From the NCBI RefSeq assembly GCF_005405405.1, contig NZ_BJDZ01000008.1, positions 53,257 through 117,256 on the forward strand: a stretch of 64,000 bases of DNA, written 5' to 3'. Within the stretch, counting starts at the first letter, position 1, and each line of letters begins with the position of its first letter. The position numbers and the translations under genes are program-made. The notes under the pieces were generated by a model. It saw only the letters and a list, made by a program, of their open reading frames with translations, did no database searches and was not told where the DNA came from. This DNA comes from Lactiplantibacillus plajomi. GTDB taxonomy: Bacteria; Bacillota; Bacilli; Lactobacillales; Lactobacillaceae. Below are positions 18,154 to 27,263 of the stretch, in pieces.

Positions 18154-19157
18154 TTGTAAATAACCCCTTTCGTTTTAGCTTCTTTTAGGACGTCCGCTGG
18201 GAAGGTGATGCCCAGCTTTTTAGCGGCGGATAAGTTCAACGTCATCTTACCCTTGGAAATGACCTTGATTGGGTAGTTAGCGGTTGACTTGCCCTTTAAG
18301 ACCCGCGCTGCCATTTCACCGGATAACTTACCTAATTGGTACTGGTCAACGGAGAGGGTGGCTAAGCCGCCCGCTTTGACCATCGTATCAACGGCCGGAA
18401 TGACCGGGACGTTGGCCTTGTTGGTTACGGAAACCAAGGTCTTCATTGCGCTGGCCACGCCGTTATCTTGGGGGGCGTAAACCGCGTCAACTTGTGACGC
18501 CATCGTTTCAGCCACTTGTTGCATGTCGTTAGTATTGGCAATCGTGTAAAGCTTGTAGGCCACGCCTTCCTGCTTACAAATGCGGGCAAATTTTTTGGCG
18601 TTATATTCGCCACCGTGATCGGAAGTCGTGTAAATGATGCCGATTTTTTTAGCGTTTGGCACTAACTTTTTCAGAAAATCCAAGTGTGATTTCAACGGTG
18701 ATTCACCGGAAGTCCCGGTAATGTTGCCGCCGGGGTGCTGGTCGCTCTTGATCAACCCGCTACCGGACGGGTCGGTGATGCCGGCCAGAATGACCGGGGT
18801 TTCGTCCTTGGCCGCCGTAGCTAAAGCTTGTGCGGCGGGGGTGGCGATGGCAACCGTTTCGTCGGCGCCTTCGTTAACGAACTTTTGACTCATCGTCTTT
18901 AAGTTGCTTTGATCACCCTGGGCATTTTGGTAGTCGATCTTAACCGTCTTACCCGGAACGTAACCGTATTCCTTCAGACCAGCCAGGACGCCGCGGTGAA
19001 TCGCGTCTAGGGCGGGGTGGGTTTGTAGTTGTAAGATGCCGACGGTCGGCACCTTCTTGGTCGTGGCGCCGGATGTGCTTTTGGGTCCCCCGGTCGCGAA
19101 GAAGGCGACCCCCAGGAAGACGACTAACGCGCTAATAAATGCAATCATTCTTTTCAA
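18150..19157 (-). CDS. ABC importer substrate-binding protein (TrpX-like)
   Basis: A 335-residue protein of the ABC_sub_bind family. An N-terminal hydrophobic segment (MIAFISALVVFLGVAFFA) acts as signal or membrane anchor; no cysteine lipobox is seen. The mature part starts near VPTVGILQLQTHPALD, and TDPSGSGLI and PQDNGVASAM are family blocks. TTG at 19155-19157 is the start favoured by GAGGTG 7 nt upstream; ATG three codons later is possible. Transcription comes from the 19442-19470 promoter through a terminator-bearing leader. Confidence 0.85.
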   Translation of the reverse strand: MKRMIAFISALVVFLGVAFFATGGPKSTSGATTKKVPTVGILQLQTHPALDAIHRGVLAGLKEYGYVPGKTVKIDYQNAQGDQSNLKTMSQKFVNEGADETVAIATPAAQALATAAKDETPVILAGITDPSGSGLIKSDQHPGGNITGTSGESPLKSHLDFLKKLVPNAKKIGIIYTTSDHGGEYNAKKFARICKQEGVAYKLYTIANTNDMQQVAETMASQVDAVYAPQDNGVASAMKTLVSVTNKANVPVIPAVDTMVKAGGLATLSVDQYQLGKLSGEMAARVLKGKSTANYPIKVISKGKMTLNLSAAKKLGITFPADVLKEAKTKGVIYK

Positions 19158-19200
19158 TACATTTCACCTCAAATTAGTTTTGCGCGGGCATTTTTGCAAA

Positions 19201-19238
19201 TAAAAAAGGGCAAACCAGTAAGCTCTGGTTTGCCCTTT
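19201..19238 (-). terminator. Attenuator-type terminator in the ABC operon leader
   Basis: A perfect 14-bp stem (AAAGGGCAAACCAG with CTGGTTTGCCCTTT) and a 6-nt loop. On the minus strand it ends in a T run at 19201-19207, about 45 nt before the first gene. Its position between promoter and gene implies conditional readthrough. Confidence 0.85.
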
Positions 19239-19434
19239 ACGGAACCGAAGCCTGCTGTGTTTAAAACCCATGCAGACTCCTTTGGATATCAAAGTTAAGC
19301 CGGCACAGATACAAACTGTTTGCCAGATTGTATCCATGCAACGGAATTACAATCTGAACGGCCGGCTTTGCCACGAACTGTTCAAGTTATGTACAAACTT
19401 TGTCATCCTTGGTCCCTCGCTTTCGTTTATTAAT
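19239..19434 (-). promoter_or_regulatory. Structured leader RNA of unrecognised class upstream of ABC importer
   Basis: The minus-strand leader can fold into nested helices. CAAAGTT near 19400 pairs with AACTTTG near 19294. AAGCCGGC (19360-19367) pairs with GCCGGCTT (19298-19305). A 9-bp hairpin CAGATTGTA/TACAATCTG covers 19323-19355. There is no T-box motif, and I do not recognise a known riboswitch. It also contains the 19-codon leader ORF at 19347-19406. Confidence 0.6.
19347..19406 (-). CDS. Possible 19-residue leader peptide with one Trp
   Basis: ATG at 19404-19406 opens MTKFVHNLNSSWQSRPFRL and stops with TAA (19347-19349). GAGGG lies 7 nt upstream of the start. The ORF overlaps the 5' arms of the leader helices, as in ribosome-dependent attenuators. 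The single Trp codon fits a Trp-type importer, but one codon is weak evidence, so the peptide may be incidental. Confidence 0.4.
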   Translation of the reverse strand: MTKFVHNLNSSWQSRPFRL

Positions 19435-19441
19435 TGCACTC

Positions 19442-19470
19442 AGTATAGGCAAAGATGAAATTGCTGTCAA
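19442..19470 (-). promoter_or_regulatory. Promoter of the TrpX-like ABC operon
   Basis: On the minus strand, TTGACA (19465-19470), 17-bp spacer, TATACT (19442-19447). Confidence 0.85.
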
Positions 19471-19617
19471 GCAGTTTTCTTATTTTTTTCAAAGAAAAGT
19501 CGGGATCCGGTTATTTTTTAAAAGGCGGATTACCGTTTATTTAATTTGAAGTTAGCCGATAATCGTTGATATGACAACAATGCTGCCGGTATCTGCATAA
19601 AAAGGTGAGAAAATGAG

Positions 19618-19646
19618 TTGACAGCGATAAAAGCTGGTGTTAAATT
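19618..19646 (+). promoter_or_regulatory. Promoter of the metA-metY-hom operon
   Basis: TTGACA (19618-19623), 17-bp spacer, TAAATT (19641-19646), just upstream of the T-box leader. Confidence 0.75.
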
Positions 19647-19653
19647 AGCTTTA

Positions 19654-19938
19654 AATTAAAAAACGATTAAGACGTTGAAGAGAAGAGTAACGACGTGACC
19701 GATTTTCAGAGAGCTTCGGGTGGTGAGAGAAGTAATCGGGAACGTTGTGAAGATGAGCTTGGAGTCATGACCCGGGTCGCAAGGCTACGGGTGCGGTTGC
19801 AACCGATATATTGCGGAGTATCCCCCGGGGTACTTGTCGAGGTCGTCATTGCGAGGTGGCGACGAATTACGGTGGTAACGCGAAAGCTTTCGTCCGTTAG
19901 TTTTGATATCAAGACTAACGGACGAAAGCTTTTTTTGT
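19654..19938 (+). promoter_or_regulatory. T-box leader, tRNA-Met
   Basis: The stem I signature AGAGAGCTTCGGGTGGTGAG begins near 19708. The T-box ACGGTGGTAACGCG is at 19869-19882; TGGT fits the A73 of tRNA-Met. The specifier is probably ATG at 19767-19769, which is followed by A; ATG at 19753-19755 is an alternative. Low charged tRNA-Met should permit transcription of the methionine genes. Confidence 0.92.
19883..19938 (+). terminator. T-box-controlled terminator, met leader
   Basis: A perfect 18-bp stem (19883-19900 with 19915-19932) ending in a long T run, immediately after the T-box element. Confidence 0.9.
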
Positions 19939-19961
19939 CGCTAAAAGAAAGGAAGATTATG

Positions 19962-22119
<2,158 letters not shown>

Positions 22120-22142
22120 GACCTAATTAGGAGGGGATTAAA

Positions 22143-23420
22143 ATGACAACGACGATTGAAATCGGGATGTTAGGATTCGGCACGGTCGGTAGCGGGGTGA
22201 TCGACCGCTTGACCCGGGCAGCGGATCAGATTGAACAAATGCAGGGACTGCGGCTACACCTCGCCAAGGTCGCCGTTAGTCACTTAAACGCGCCGCGGCA
22301 GGTGCCGTTACCAATTGGCACCCGGCTGACCGATTCAATCGAAGCGGTCGTGACCGACCCCCAAATTCAGGTTGTTATCGAGGTCATGGGGACGTTAAAA
22401 CCGGCCGAAGCGGCCATTACGACCGCCCTACGTCACGGTAAGTCGGTCGTCACCGCCAATAAGGACCTAATTGCAACGGCCGGCCACCGGTTAGTGGCAC
22501 TCGCCAAGGAACGGAGCTGTGACTTATTATACGAAGCCAGTGTCGCCGGGGGAATCCCAATTTTGCGGACGTTAGCGGATAGCTACGCGACCGATTCGAT
22601 TCAGGGCGTTAGCGGCATTATTAACGGGACGGCCAATTACATTCTCAGTGCGATGACGAACGGGCGCTCGTACCAACAGGCGCTTAGTTTAGCGCAGGAA
22701 GCTGGTTACGCTGAAGCCGACCCGACCAATGACGTCGCCGGACTAGACGCGACTTATAAGTTAATGATTCTCAGCCAATTCGCCTTTGGTCAGCCGTTGA
22801 CGGTGGCCCAGGTCGCGCCGGTCGGGATTACGACGATTGACGCAACAGTTTGTCAAACGGCCGCCGAAAATGGCTGGCAGATCAAATTACTGGCCCAGGC
22901 GCAACGCCATGACCACCAACTTTACTGCCGGGTCGCCCCGGTGGCGGTGGCAACGGGGCGGGCGTTAAGTCGCGTCGACGGGGTTCAAAACGCGGTTGCG
23001 TTGCGGAGCGCCGCCGTTGGTGAAAGCTGTTATACGGGACCGGGGGCCGGCAGTACCGCCACGGCGAACAGCGTCCTGAACGACGTGATCGTGGCCGCAC
23101 AGCGCCTCGTACGCGGGACCCGCGGGCCGGCCTTTAATCATAACCATCAGTATTTGACCGTGCACCACTTAGATACGGTGGCCCAAGCGTACTTGCTATT
23201 TAGCGACCAACCGCGCAACCGGATCGTTGAAACGGTCGAAACGTTGGGCGCCAACGTAAAGTCCCTGGCGCAAGGGTGTTATCAAACGGGGACGCTGTTG
23301 CCGGCGCAACGTGACCAGTTACGGGCACTAGGAACCCTGACCCTCATTCCAATTGAAAATTCAGTGACTTGGCCACTGGTGGCGTCCGCGCAAGCAATCG
23401 CCACCCACGTTGCCATTTGA
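22143..23420 (+). CDS. hom: Homoserine dehydrogenase
   Basis: A 425-residue enzyme. The N-terminal NAD(P) fold has GMLGFGTVGSGVID, and catalytic and substrate segments include SVVTANKDLIA, YEASVAGGIPILRTL and GIINGTANYILSAM. A C-terminal ACT-like region follows the DPTNDVAGLDATYKL block and is shorter and more divergent than in lactococcal enzymes. It reduces aspartate semialdehyde to homoserine. The ATG follows AGGAGGGG. Third gene of the Met T-box operon; terminator at 23424-23466. Confidence 0.93.
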   Translation: MTTTIEIGMLGFGTVGSGVIDRLTRAADQIEQMQGLRLHLAKVAVSHLNAPRQVPLPIGTRLTDSIEAVVTDPQIQVVIEVMGTLKPAEAAITTALRHGKSVVTANKDLIATAGHRLVALAKERSCDLLYEASVAGGIPILRTLADSYATDSIQGVSGIINGTANYILSAMTNGRSYQQALSLAQEAGYAEADPTNDVAGLDATYKLMILSQFAFGQPLTVAQVAPVGITTIDATVCQTAAENGWQIKLLAQAQRHDHQLYCRVAPVAVATGRALSRVDGVQNAVALRSAAVGESCYTGPGAGSTATANSVLNDVIVAAQRLVRGTRGPAFNHNHQYLTVHHLDTVAQAYLLFSDQPRNRIVETVETLGANVKSLAQGCYQTGTLLPAQRDQLRALGTLTLIPIENSVTWPLVASAQAIATHVAI

Positions 23421-23423
23421 AAA

Positions 23424-23466
23424 AGCGCACTGCCGTACAGTATACTGTATGGGAGTGCCTTTTTTA
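23424..23466 (+). terminator. Terminator of the met operon
   Basis: A long stem (GCGCACTGCCGTACAG with CTGTATGGGAGTGCC, minor mismatch) around TATA, followed by six Ts. Confidence 0.85.
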
Positions 23467-23542
23467 GGCTAGTTTCCTGACCGGGGGTTCCCGGTGAACC
23501 GCGCGGATCTCCCGCGTGTGCATAATTGGAGTGAAATAATAG

Positions 23543-24439
23543 ATGAAAATAGCGGTAGTAACGGATAGTTCTGCAAACTTATCCCCCCAAGCTGCGGCCG
23601 ATTACCACGTGACGGTGGTTAACGACCCGATCATGTTTGGCAACCACGTTTATCACGAAAACATTGATATTACCACCGACCAGTTTTACCGGTTATTAAA
23701 AGTTGAGAAGGATATCCCGACGATTTCACAAATTTCGATGGCCGAGATGCAGGTGGTCTTTGATCAACTACTTGCCGCGGGGATCGAACAAGTTTTGATC
23801 GTCGGACTGAGTAGCGGTGTCAGTGGTTGGGTCAATAACTTGAAAGCCTACGCCCCGTCCGTGAAGGGGTTGACCGTCGAAGTGTTTGATTCGCGCACGA
23901 CCTGTGCGGGAACGGCCAACATGGTTAAGCTAGCGGCTGCCATGGCGTTGGCCGACTTCTCGATGACGGACATTTTGACGCAATTGACCCGCTTGCGGGC
24001 GGCCACGGCGACAATGTTGATTGTTAACAGCATGCGGCACCTCGTTAAGAATGGTCGGATTTATAATAATAGTAGTTTGGCCGGGACGATGGTGTTACGT
24101 AACAAGCCAATCATTACGTTTAACGACCACGGCAAGTTACAGGTGTTAGGAAAGGAACGAACGCTGAAAAATGCGCAACAGGCCTTGCAGGAGCAGTTTG
24201 CCCGCTTTGAACGGGCCAGTCAATTGCCGGTAAGGTTGGACGTCCTCAGCGCCAATGATCCGGAAATTGCGGAGGACTGGGCCAGTGAGTTACGTTACCA
24301 GTTTCCAGCGGTGCGGGTCAAAACCGGCGAAATTGGTCCCCTGATGGGCGTCTTAACGGGCGACCACGCGCTGGGGTTGATTTGGTCGCTGGATTGGAAA
24401 CCGCTATTAACGAGTTTGACACGCGACGTTCCCGAATAA
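23543..24439 (+). CDS. DegV family fatty-acid-binding protein
   Basis: A 298-residue DegV protein with the N-terminal VVTDSSANLSPQAA motif, the SQISMAEMQ segment and the lipid-contacting LSSGVSGWVNNL block. The C-terminal half has the GRIYNN and KPIITFNDHGKLQVL features. DegV/FakB proteins bind a fatty acid and, with FakA, present it for phosphorylation. No fakA is adjacent, so involvement in the kinase system is not shown. Confidence 0.88.
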   Translation: MKIAVVTDSSANLSPQAAADYHVTVVNDPIMFGNHVYHENIDITTDQFYRLLKVEKDIPTISQISMAEMQVVFDQLLAAGIEQVLIVGLSSGVSGWVNNLKAYAPSVKGLTVEVFDSRTTCAGTANMVKLAAAMALADFSMTDILTQLTRLRAATATMLIVNSMRHLVKNGRIYNNSSLAGTMVLRNKPIITFNDHGKLQVLGKERTLKNAQQALQEQFARFERASQLPVRLDVLSANDPEIAEDWASELRYQFPAVRVKTGEIGPLMGVLTGDHALGLIWSLDWKPLLTSLTRDVPE

Positions 24440-24454
24440 GTTAATAATCTTTAG

Positions 24455-24495
24455 TTGCCACGGCTGGTTCTGTACTAGCGGTGGCTTTTGTTATT
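24455..24495 (+). terminator. Probable terminator of the DegV gene
   Basis: An imperfect stem (GCCACGGCTGG with CTAGCGGTGGC), followed by TTTTGTT. Confidence 0.6.
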
Positions 24496-24564
24496 AATAA
24501 AAAATAGTTTGGGCGGTTTTTGCTGATGGAAGGTTGACTTTTTGGATTAATAATATTATGGTTA

Positions 24565-24840
24565 AAACATTAAAAGTTGATGAGCGAAGCCGTAAGCCAT
24601 ATCGGAGTCGTTAACTTGACCCGTCCAGAAAGCACCGGTTGTTGGGAAGGTGCCCCGTCAAGTTGATTAAAGGGTGTGGCCAGGCGCGAACTTTTCGAGG
24701 TTCGCTGGGGGCACCCATTATTGTGCACGCGTTTAGTTGTTTTGAACGCGCTGAGGAATAACGTGTGAGCGTTATTTGAATAAAGGTGGTAACCCGTGAA
24801 AACGTCCTTTGGATAATTATTATCCAAAGGGCGTTTTTTG
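24565..24840 (+). promoter_or_regulatory. T-box leader upstream of ketopantoate-reductase-like gene
   Basis: A divergent apical stem I signature (CCAGAAAGCACCGGTTGTTGG) lies near 24622. The T-box AAAGGTGGTAACCCG is at 24782-24796 and a terminator at 24799-24839. The specifier should lie in GATTAAAGG at 24665-24673, between paired segments AACTTGAC/GTCAAGTT and GCCATA/TGTGGC. ATT (Ile, followed by A) is my preferred reading; GAT (Asp) and TTA (Leu) are possible. TGGT fits an A73 tRNA such as Ile or Leu. Confidence 0.85.
24799..24839 (+). terminator. T-box-controlled terminator
   Basis: A long stem (AAAACGTCCTTTGGATAA with its G-T-tolerant complement) and a short loop, ending in six Ts. Confidence 0.9.
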
Positions 24841-24851
24841 TCGGCTTTTAA

Positions 24852-24972
24852 CACATAGATTGATGTACCGCGGTTTTAACACATAGCAACAACACATAGT
24901 TTGATTCACATAGTAGTAACACATAGGGTCACATAGCTTAATTCACATAGGTAGTCACACAGACACACATAG
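24852..24972 (+). repeat. Cluster of eight CACATAG heptamers in a 5' leader
   Basis: Exact CACATAG copies start at 24852, 24880, 24893, 24907, 24920, 24930, 24944 and 24966, with a degenerate CACACAG at 24956. Apart from the first gap (28), start-to-start distances are 10-14 bp. The cluster lies between the T-box terminator and the ribosome site of the next gene, so it is in the mRNA. Function unknown. Confidence 0.9.
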
Positions 24973-24992
24973 TTTGAAAGGATGGTTTTGAT

Positions 24993-25967
24993 ATGAAATA
25001 TGGAATGATTGGTGCGGGCGCAATGGGTTATCGGTACGGCGTGATGTTACAAGAAAATGCGGGCGTGAGCGTTGATTTTATCGACACGTGGGAACCAAAC
25101 GTTGAGAAGGTTCGCCAACAGGGGGGCGTTGAAGTTGCCCGCGACCACGCTGACCGGCGGATCGTACCGATTAACATTTATCACCCCGAAGAGTATCAGG
25201 GGCATCCGGACGTTTGGATTATTTTTAAGAAACAGATGCAGCTTGCGGACGAACTCAAACGCGATGCGCCGCTCTTTCACGATGATCAGTACGCCTTTGC
25301 CGCGATGAACGGGATGGGGCACTTTGAAAAAATCGCCGACTATTTCCCGGAGGACCACATTATTGGTGGTACCGCGATGATCGCGACCGTCCTCAACGGG
25401 CCCGGTTCGGTTGACTTTATGGGACCCAAGGGCAGCGAAGCGATGCACATGAGTAAGTACGCCGGTGACATGGATGCCACTACCAAGCAGGTAATGGCGG
25501 ACTTTCAAGCCGCCGACCTCAACCCGGCCTGGTCCGATAACTTCATGGGCATGTGTATGTCGAAGGTCGTCTTCAACGCCGTAACTAACAGCCTTTGCAC
25601 GATGTTCCAGATTCAAATGGGCCAGTTCATTCAATATCCGGGCGTTCGCGACATGGCCACCCAGATGTTCAATGAAGCTTACGACGCCTGTGAACGGGCC
25701 GGGATTAAATTAATTGAGACCCGCCAGGAAGAAATCGATTCGGTTGAAACGGTCAGTCACGCTTATAAGTACCATTACCCGTCAATGTACCAGGACTTCT
25801 CCAAGAGGCGGCCGACCGAAGTGGATTACATAAACGGCTACATTGCCAAAATCGGGCGTGAACACGACTACGTTTGCCGGGTTCATGAATTTGTCACCCA
25901 CGAAGTTCACTTAGCAGAAATGATGCGGCAGTACCAAGCGCAACCACAAACTGTTAGTGTTGACTAA
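24993..25967 (+). CDS. Ketopantoate reductase-family dehydrogenase (PanE/2-hydroxyacid type)
   Basis: A 324-residue NAD(P)-dependent reductase with N-terminal MKYGMIGAGAMGYRYG, the central catalytic-lysine region (MCMSKVVFNAVTNSLC) and the C-terminal helical domain ending in RPTEVDYINGYIAKIGRE, typical of ApbA/PanE. T-box control suggests the amino-acid-linked role known for lactococcal PanE, reduction of branched-chain 2-keto acids to D-hydroxy acids, rather than pantothenate synthesis; this is inference. AAAGGATG precedes the ATG. Terminator at 26045-26084. Confidence 0.85.
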   Translation: MKYGMIGAGAMGYRYGVMLQENAGVSVDFIDTWEPNVEKVRQQGGVEVARDHADRRIVPINIYHPEEYQGHPDVWIIFKKQMQLADELKRDAPLFHDDQYAFAAMNGMGHFEKIADYFPEDHIIGGTAMIATVLNGPGSVDFMGPKGSEAMHMSKYAGDMDATTKQVMADFQAADLNPAWSDNFMGMCMSKVVFNAVTNSLCTMFQIQMGQFIQYPGVRDMATQMFNEAYDACERAGIKLIETRQEEIDSVETVSHAYKYHYPSMYQDFSKRRPTEVDYINGYIAKIGREHDYVCRVHEFVTHEVHLAEMMRQYQAQPQTVSVD

Positions 25968-26044
25968 CTGAAATAGTGGACGCGAACTGAGCTAACCACG
26001 GTGAAAATCACTGTTGTACTTGCGTTTAAATTTGATAATAGTCA

Positions 26045-26084
26045 AAACGTGCGCCCAAAGTCAGCCGACTTTGGGCGCACGTTT
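26045..26084. terminator. Bidirectional terminator
   Basis: A perfect 18-bp stem (26045-26062 with 26067-26084) and a 4-nt loop between convergent genes. T-rich sequence follows on the plus strand and A-rich sequence precedes it. Confidence 0.9.
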
Positions 26085-26096
26085 GTTTTTGGCATA

Positions 26097-26477
26097 TTAA
26101 TGATAGTTACTGATTTCAATCAGGTTATTGTCGGGGTCGCGCACGTAGAGTGACAGCAACTTGCCGTGCGCCCCGGTACGTTCGACCGGGCCGGCTACGA
26201 TGTCGACGAAGTAACTCTTCAGGTGGTGTTCGATTGCATCGAGCGGGTCTTTAGCAATGAGGCACAGGTCGGCACTCCCCGGGGTCGGTTTAGCCGCAAT
26301 TGGCGCGTGGGGGTGGTCGATCGTTTGAAAGTTAATTTTCTGTTTACCAACCAGCACGGCTTGGCGGTCGCCTTCAAAGGTGATGATCGGCAGGTCGAAT
26401 ACTTCGTGGTAGAAGCGTAAAGACCGTGGAATGTCAGTCACGGTCAGGGTAATGTGGTCAATGTCGCGAATGTTCAA
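26097..26477 (-). CDS. VOC-superfamily (glyoxalase/dioxygenase-like) protein
   Basis: About 126 residues forming one vicinal-oxygen-chelate module: an N-terminal IDHITLTVTDIPRSLRFY beta-alpha unit and a C-terminal GKLLSLYVRDPDNNLIEI unit. The metal-site His and Glu are visible in these. I place the start at TTG (26475-26477), with AAGGG 9 nt upstream. The longer frame would begin upstream of the likely -10 box TATACT (26512-26517). Substrate unknown; relatives include glyoxalases and antibiotic-resistance proteins. Confidence 0.75.
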   Translation of the reverse strand: MNIRDIDHITLTVTDIPRSLRFYHEVFDLPIITFEGDRQAVLVGKQKINFQTIDHPHAPIAAKPTPGSADLCLIAKDPLDAIEHHLKSYFVDIVAGPVERTGAHGKLLSLYVRDPDNNLIEISNYH

Positions 26478-26593
26478 ACGCTCAAATCCCTTCAAAATAA
26501 TTTCGCCTTTCAGTATACCACGCCACGGCGCATATTTTGACAAGTTCTCGTATTCAGTGTAAGGTATAACATACTAAAGAAGGAGGGCTATTC

Positions 26594-27181
26594 GTGATAA
26601 CAATTCGACCAGCCGATCAAGACGACGCGGGCCAGATAGCACCGCTAATTAATATGATTTTTGATGAAATGCAACTTGAGGAACTAGACGACATTCCTGA
26701 ACCTGACTTAGAGCAGGCCATTACTGCCGCTTACCGGACACCCGATTATTTGTCCGGTAAGGCAACGACGGTGGTGGCCGAGGCCGATGGTCAAGTAGTC
26801 GGGGTCGCGTTTGGTTACCCCGACAAAAATGAGGACGCGGTCGACGACGTGTTAGCACGGGTCACCGCGGACAACGATGCGTTTGGTTCAGCATTTGAAG
26901 CTGAAGCAGAAAGTTATGAGCACGAATGGTACTTGGATTCGATCGCAGTTGACCCGGATTATCAGGGTCATGGGATTGGCGGTAAGTTGTTAGCCGCGTT
27001 ACCTCGCTACGCACGCGCGGACGGCATGCAGCGAATCGGTTTGAACGTGGATATGGCCAACTTAGGGGCCAAGAAGCTGTACGACCGCTACCATTATGAA
27101 ACCGTTGGGATTAAGCCCATCGGGGACCGGATGTACTTCCACATGCAATACGAACTCGGTAAGGACTTAGTTATGGCGTAA
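26594..27181 (+). CDS. GNAT family N-acetyltransferase
   Basis: A 195-residue GNAT protein. The acetyl-CoA-binding motif A reads YLDSIAVDPDYQGHGIGGKLLAAL, and the C-terminal NLGAKKLYDRYHYETVG block is typical. The start is GTG at 26594, backed by AAGGAGGG. The target is not recognisable. It stands alone, ending at the 27197-27226 terminator. Confidence 0.85.
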   Translation: MITIRPADQDDAGQIAPLINMIFDEMQLEELDDIPEPDLEQAITAAYRTPDYLSGKATTVVAEADGQVVGVAFGYPDKNEDAVDDVLARVTADNDAFGSAFEAEAESYEHEWYLDSIAVDPDYQGHGIGGKLLAALPRYARADGMQRIGLNVDMANLGAKKLYDRYHYETVGIKPIGDRMYFHMQYELGKDLVMA

Positions 27182-27196
27182 CGCCGGTCCTGCCAG

Positions 27197-27226
27197 ACAG
27201 GCCTCGTGATGAACGGGGCCTGTTTT
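27197..27226 (+). terminator. Intrinsic terminator
   Basis: A 10-bp stem (ACAGGCCTCG with CGGGGCCTGT, one G-T pair), followed by TTTT. Confidence 0.75.
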
Positions 27227-27263
27227 ATCACGTTATAAAATGAAAGTGTAGGTTGAAAACACA

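Noticed and set aside
19239..19434. ABC-operon leader considered as a T-box
   Set aside because: No AGGTGG-NNACC-type T-box element and no apical stem I signature, unlike the three real T-boxes in this window.
19695..19958. N-terminal extension of MetA by about 88 residues
   Set aside because: The extension translates the Met T-box and its terminator; the true start follows AAAGGAAG at 19948-19955.
24570..24854. Minus-strand open frame of 94 codons upstream of the ketopantoate-reductase-like gene
   Set aside because: It lies across the T-box leader and has no protein-like features.
24852..24972. CACATAG cluster considered as a CRISPR or attachment site
   Set aside because: Heptamers are too short with variable spacers, and no integrase or cas genes are near.
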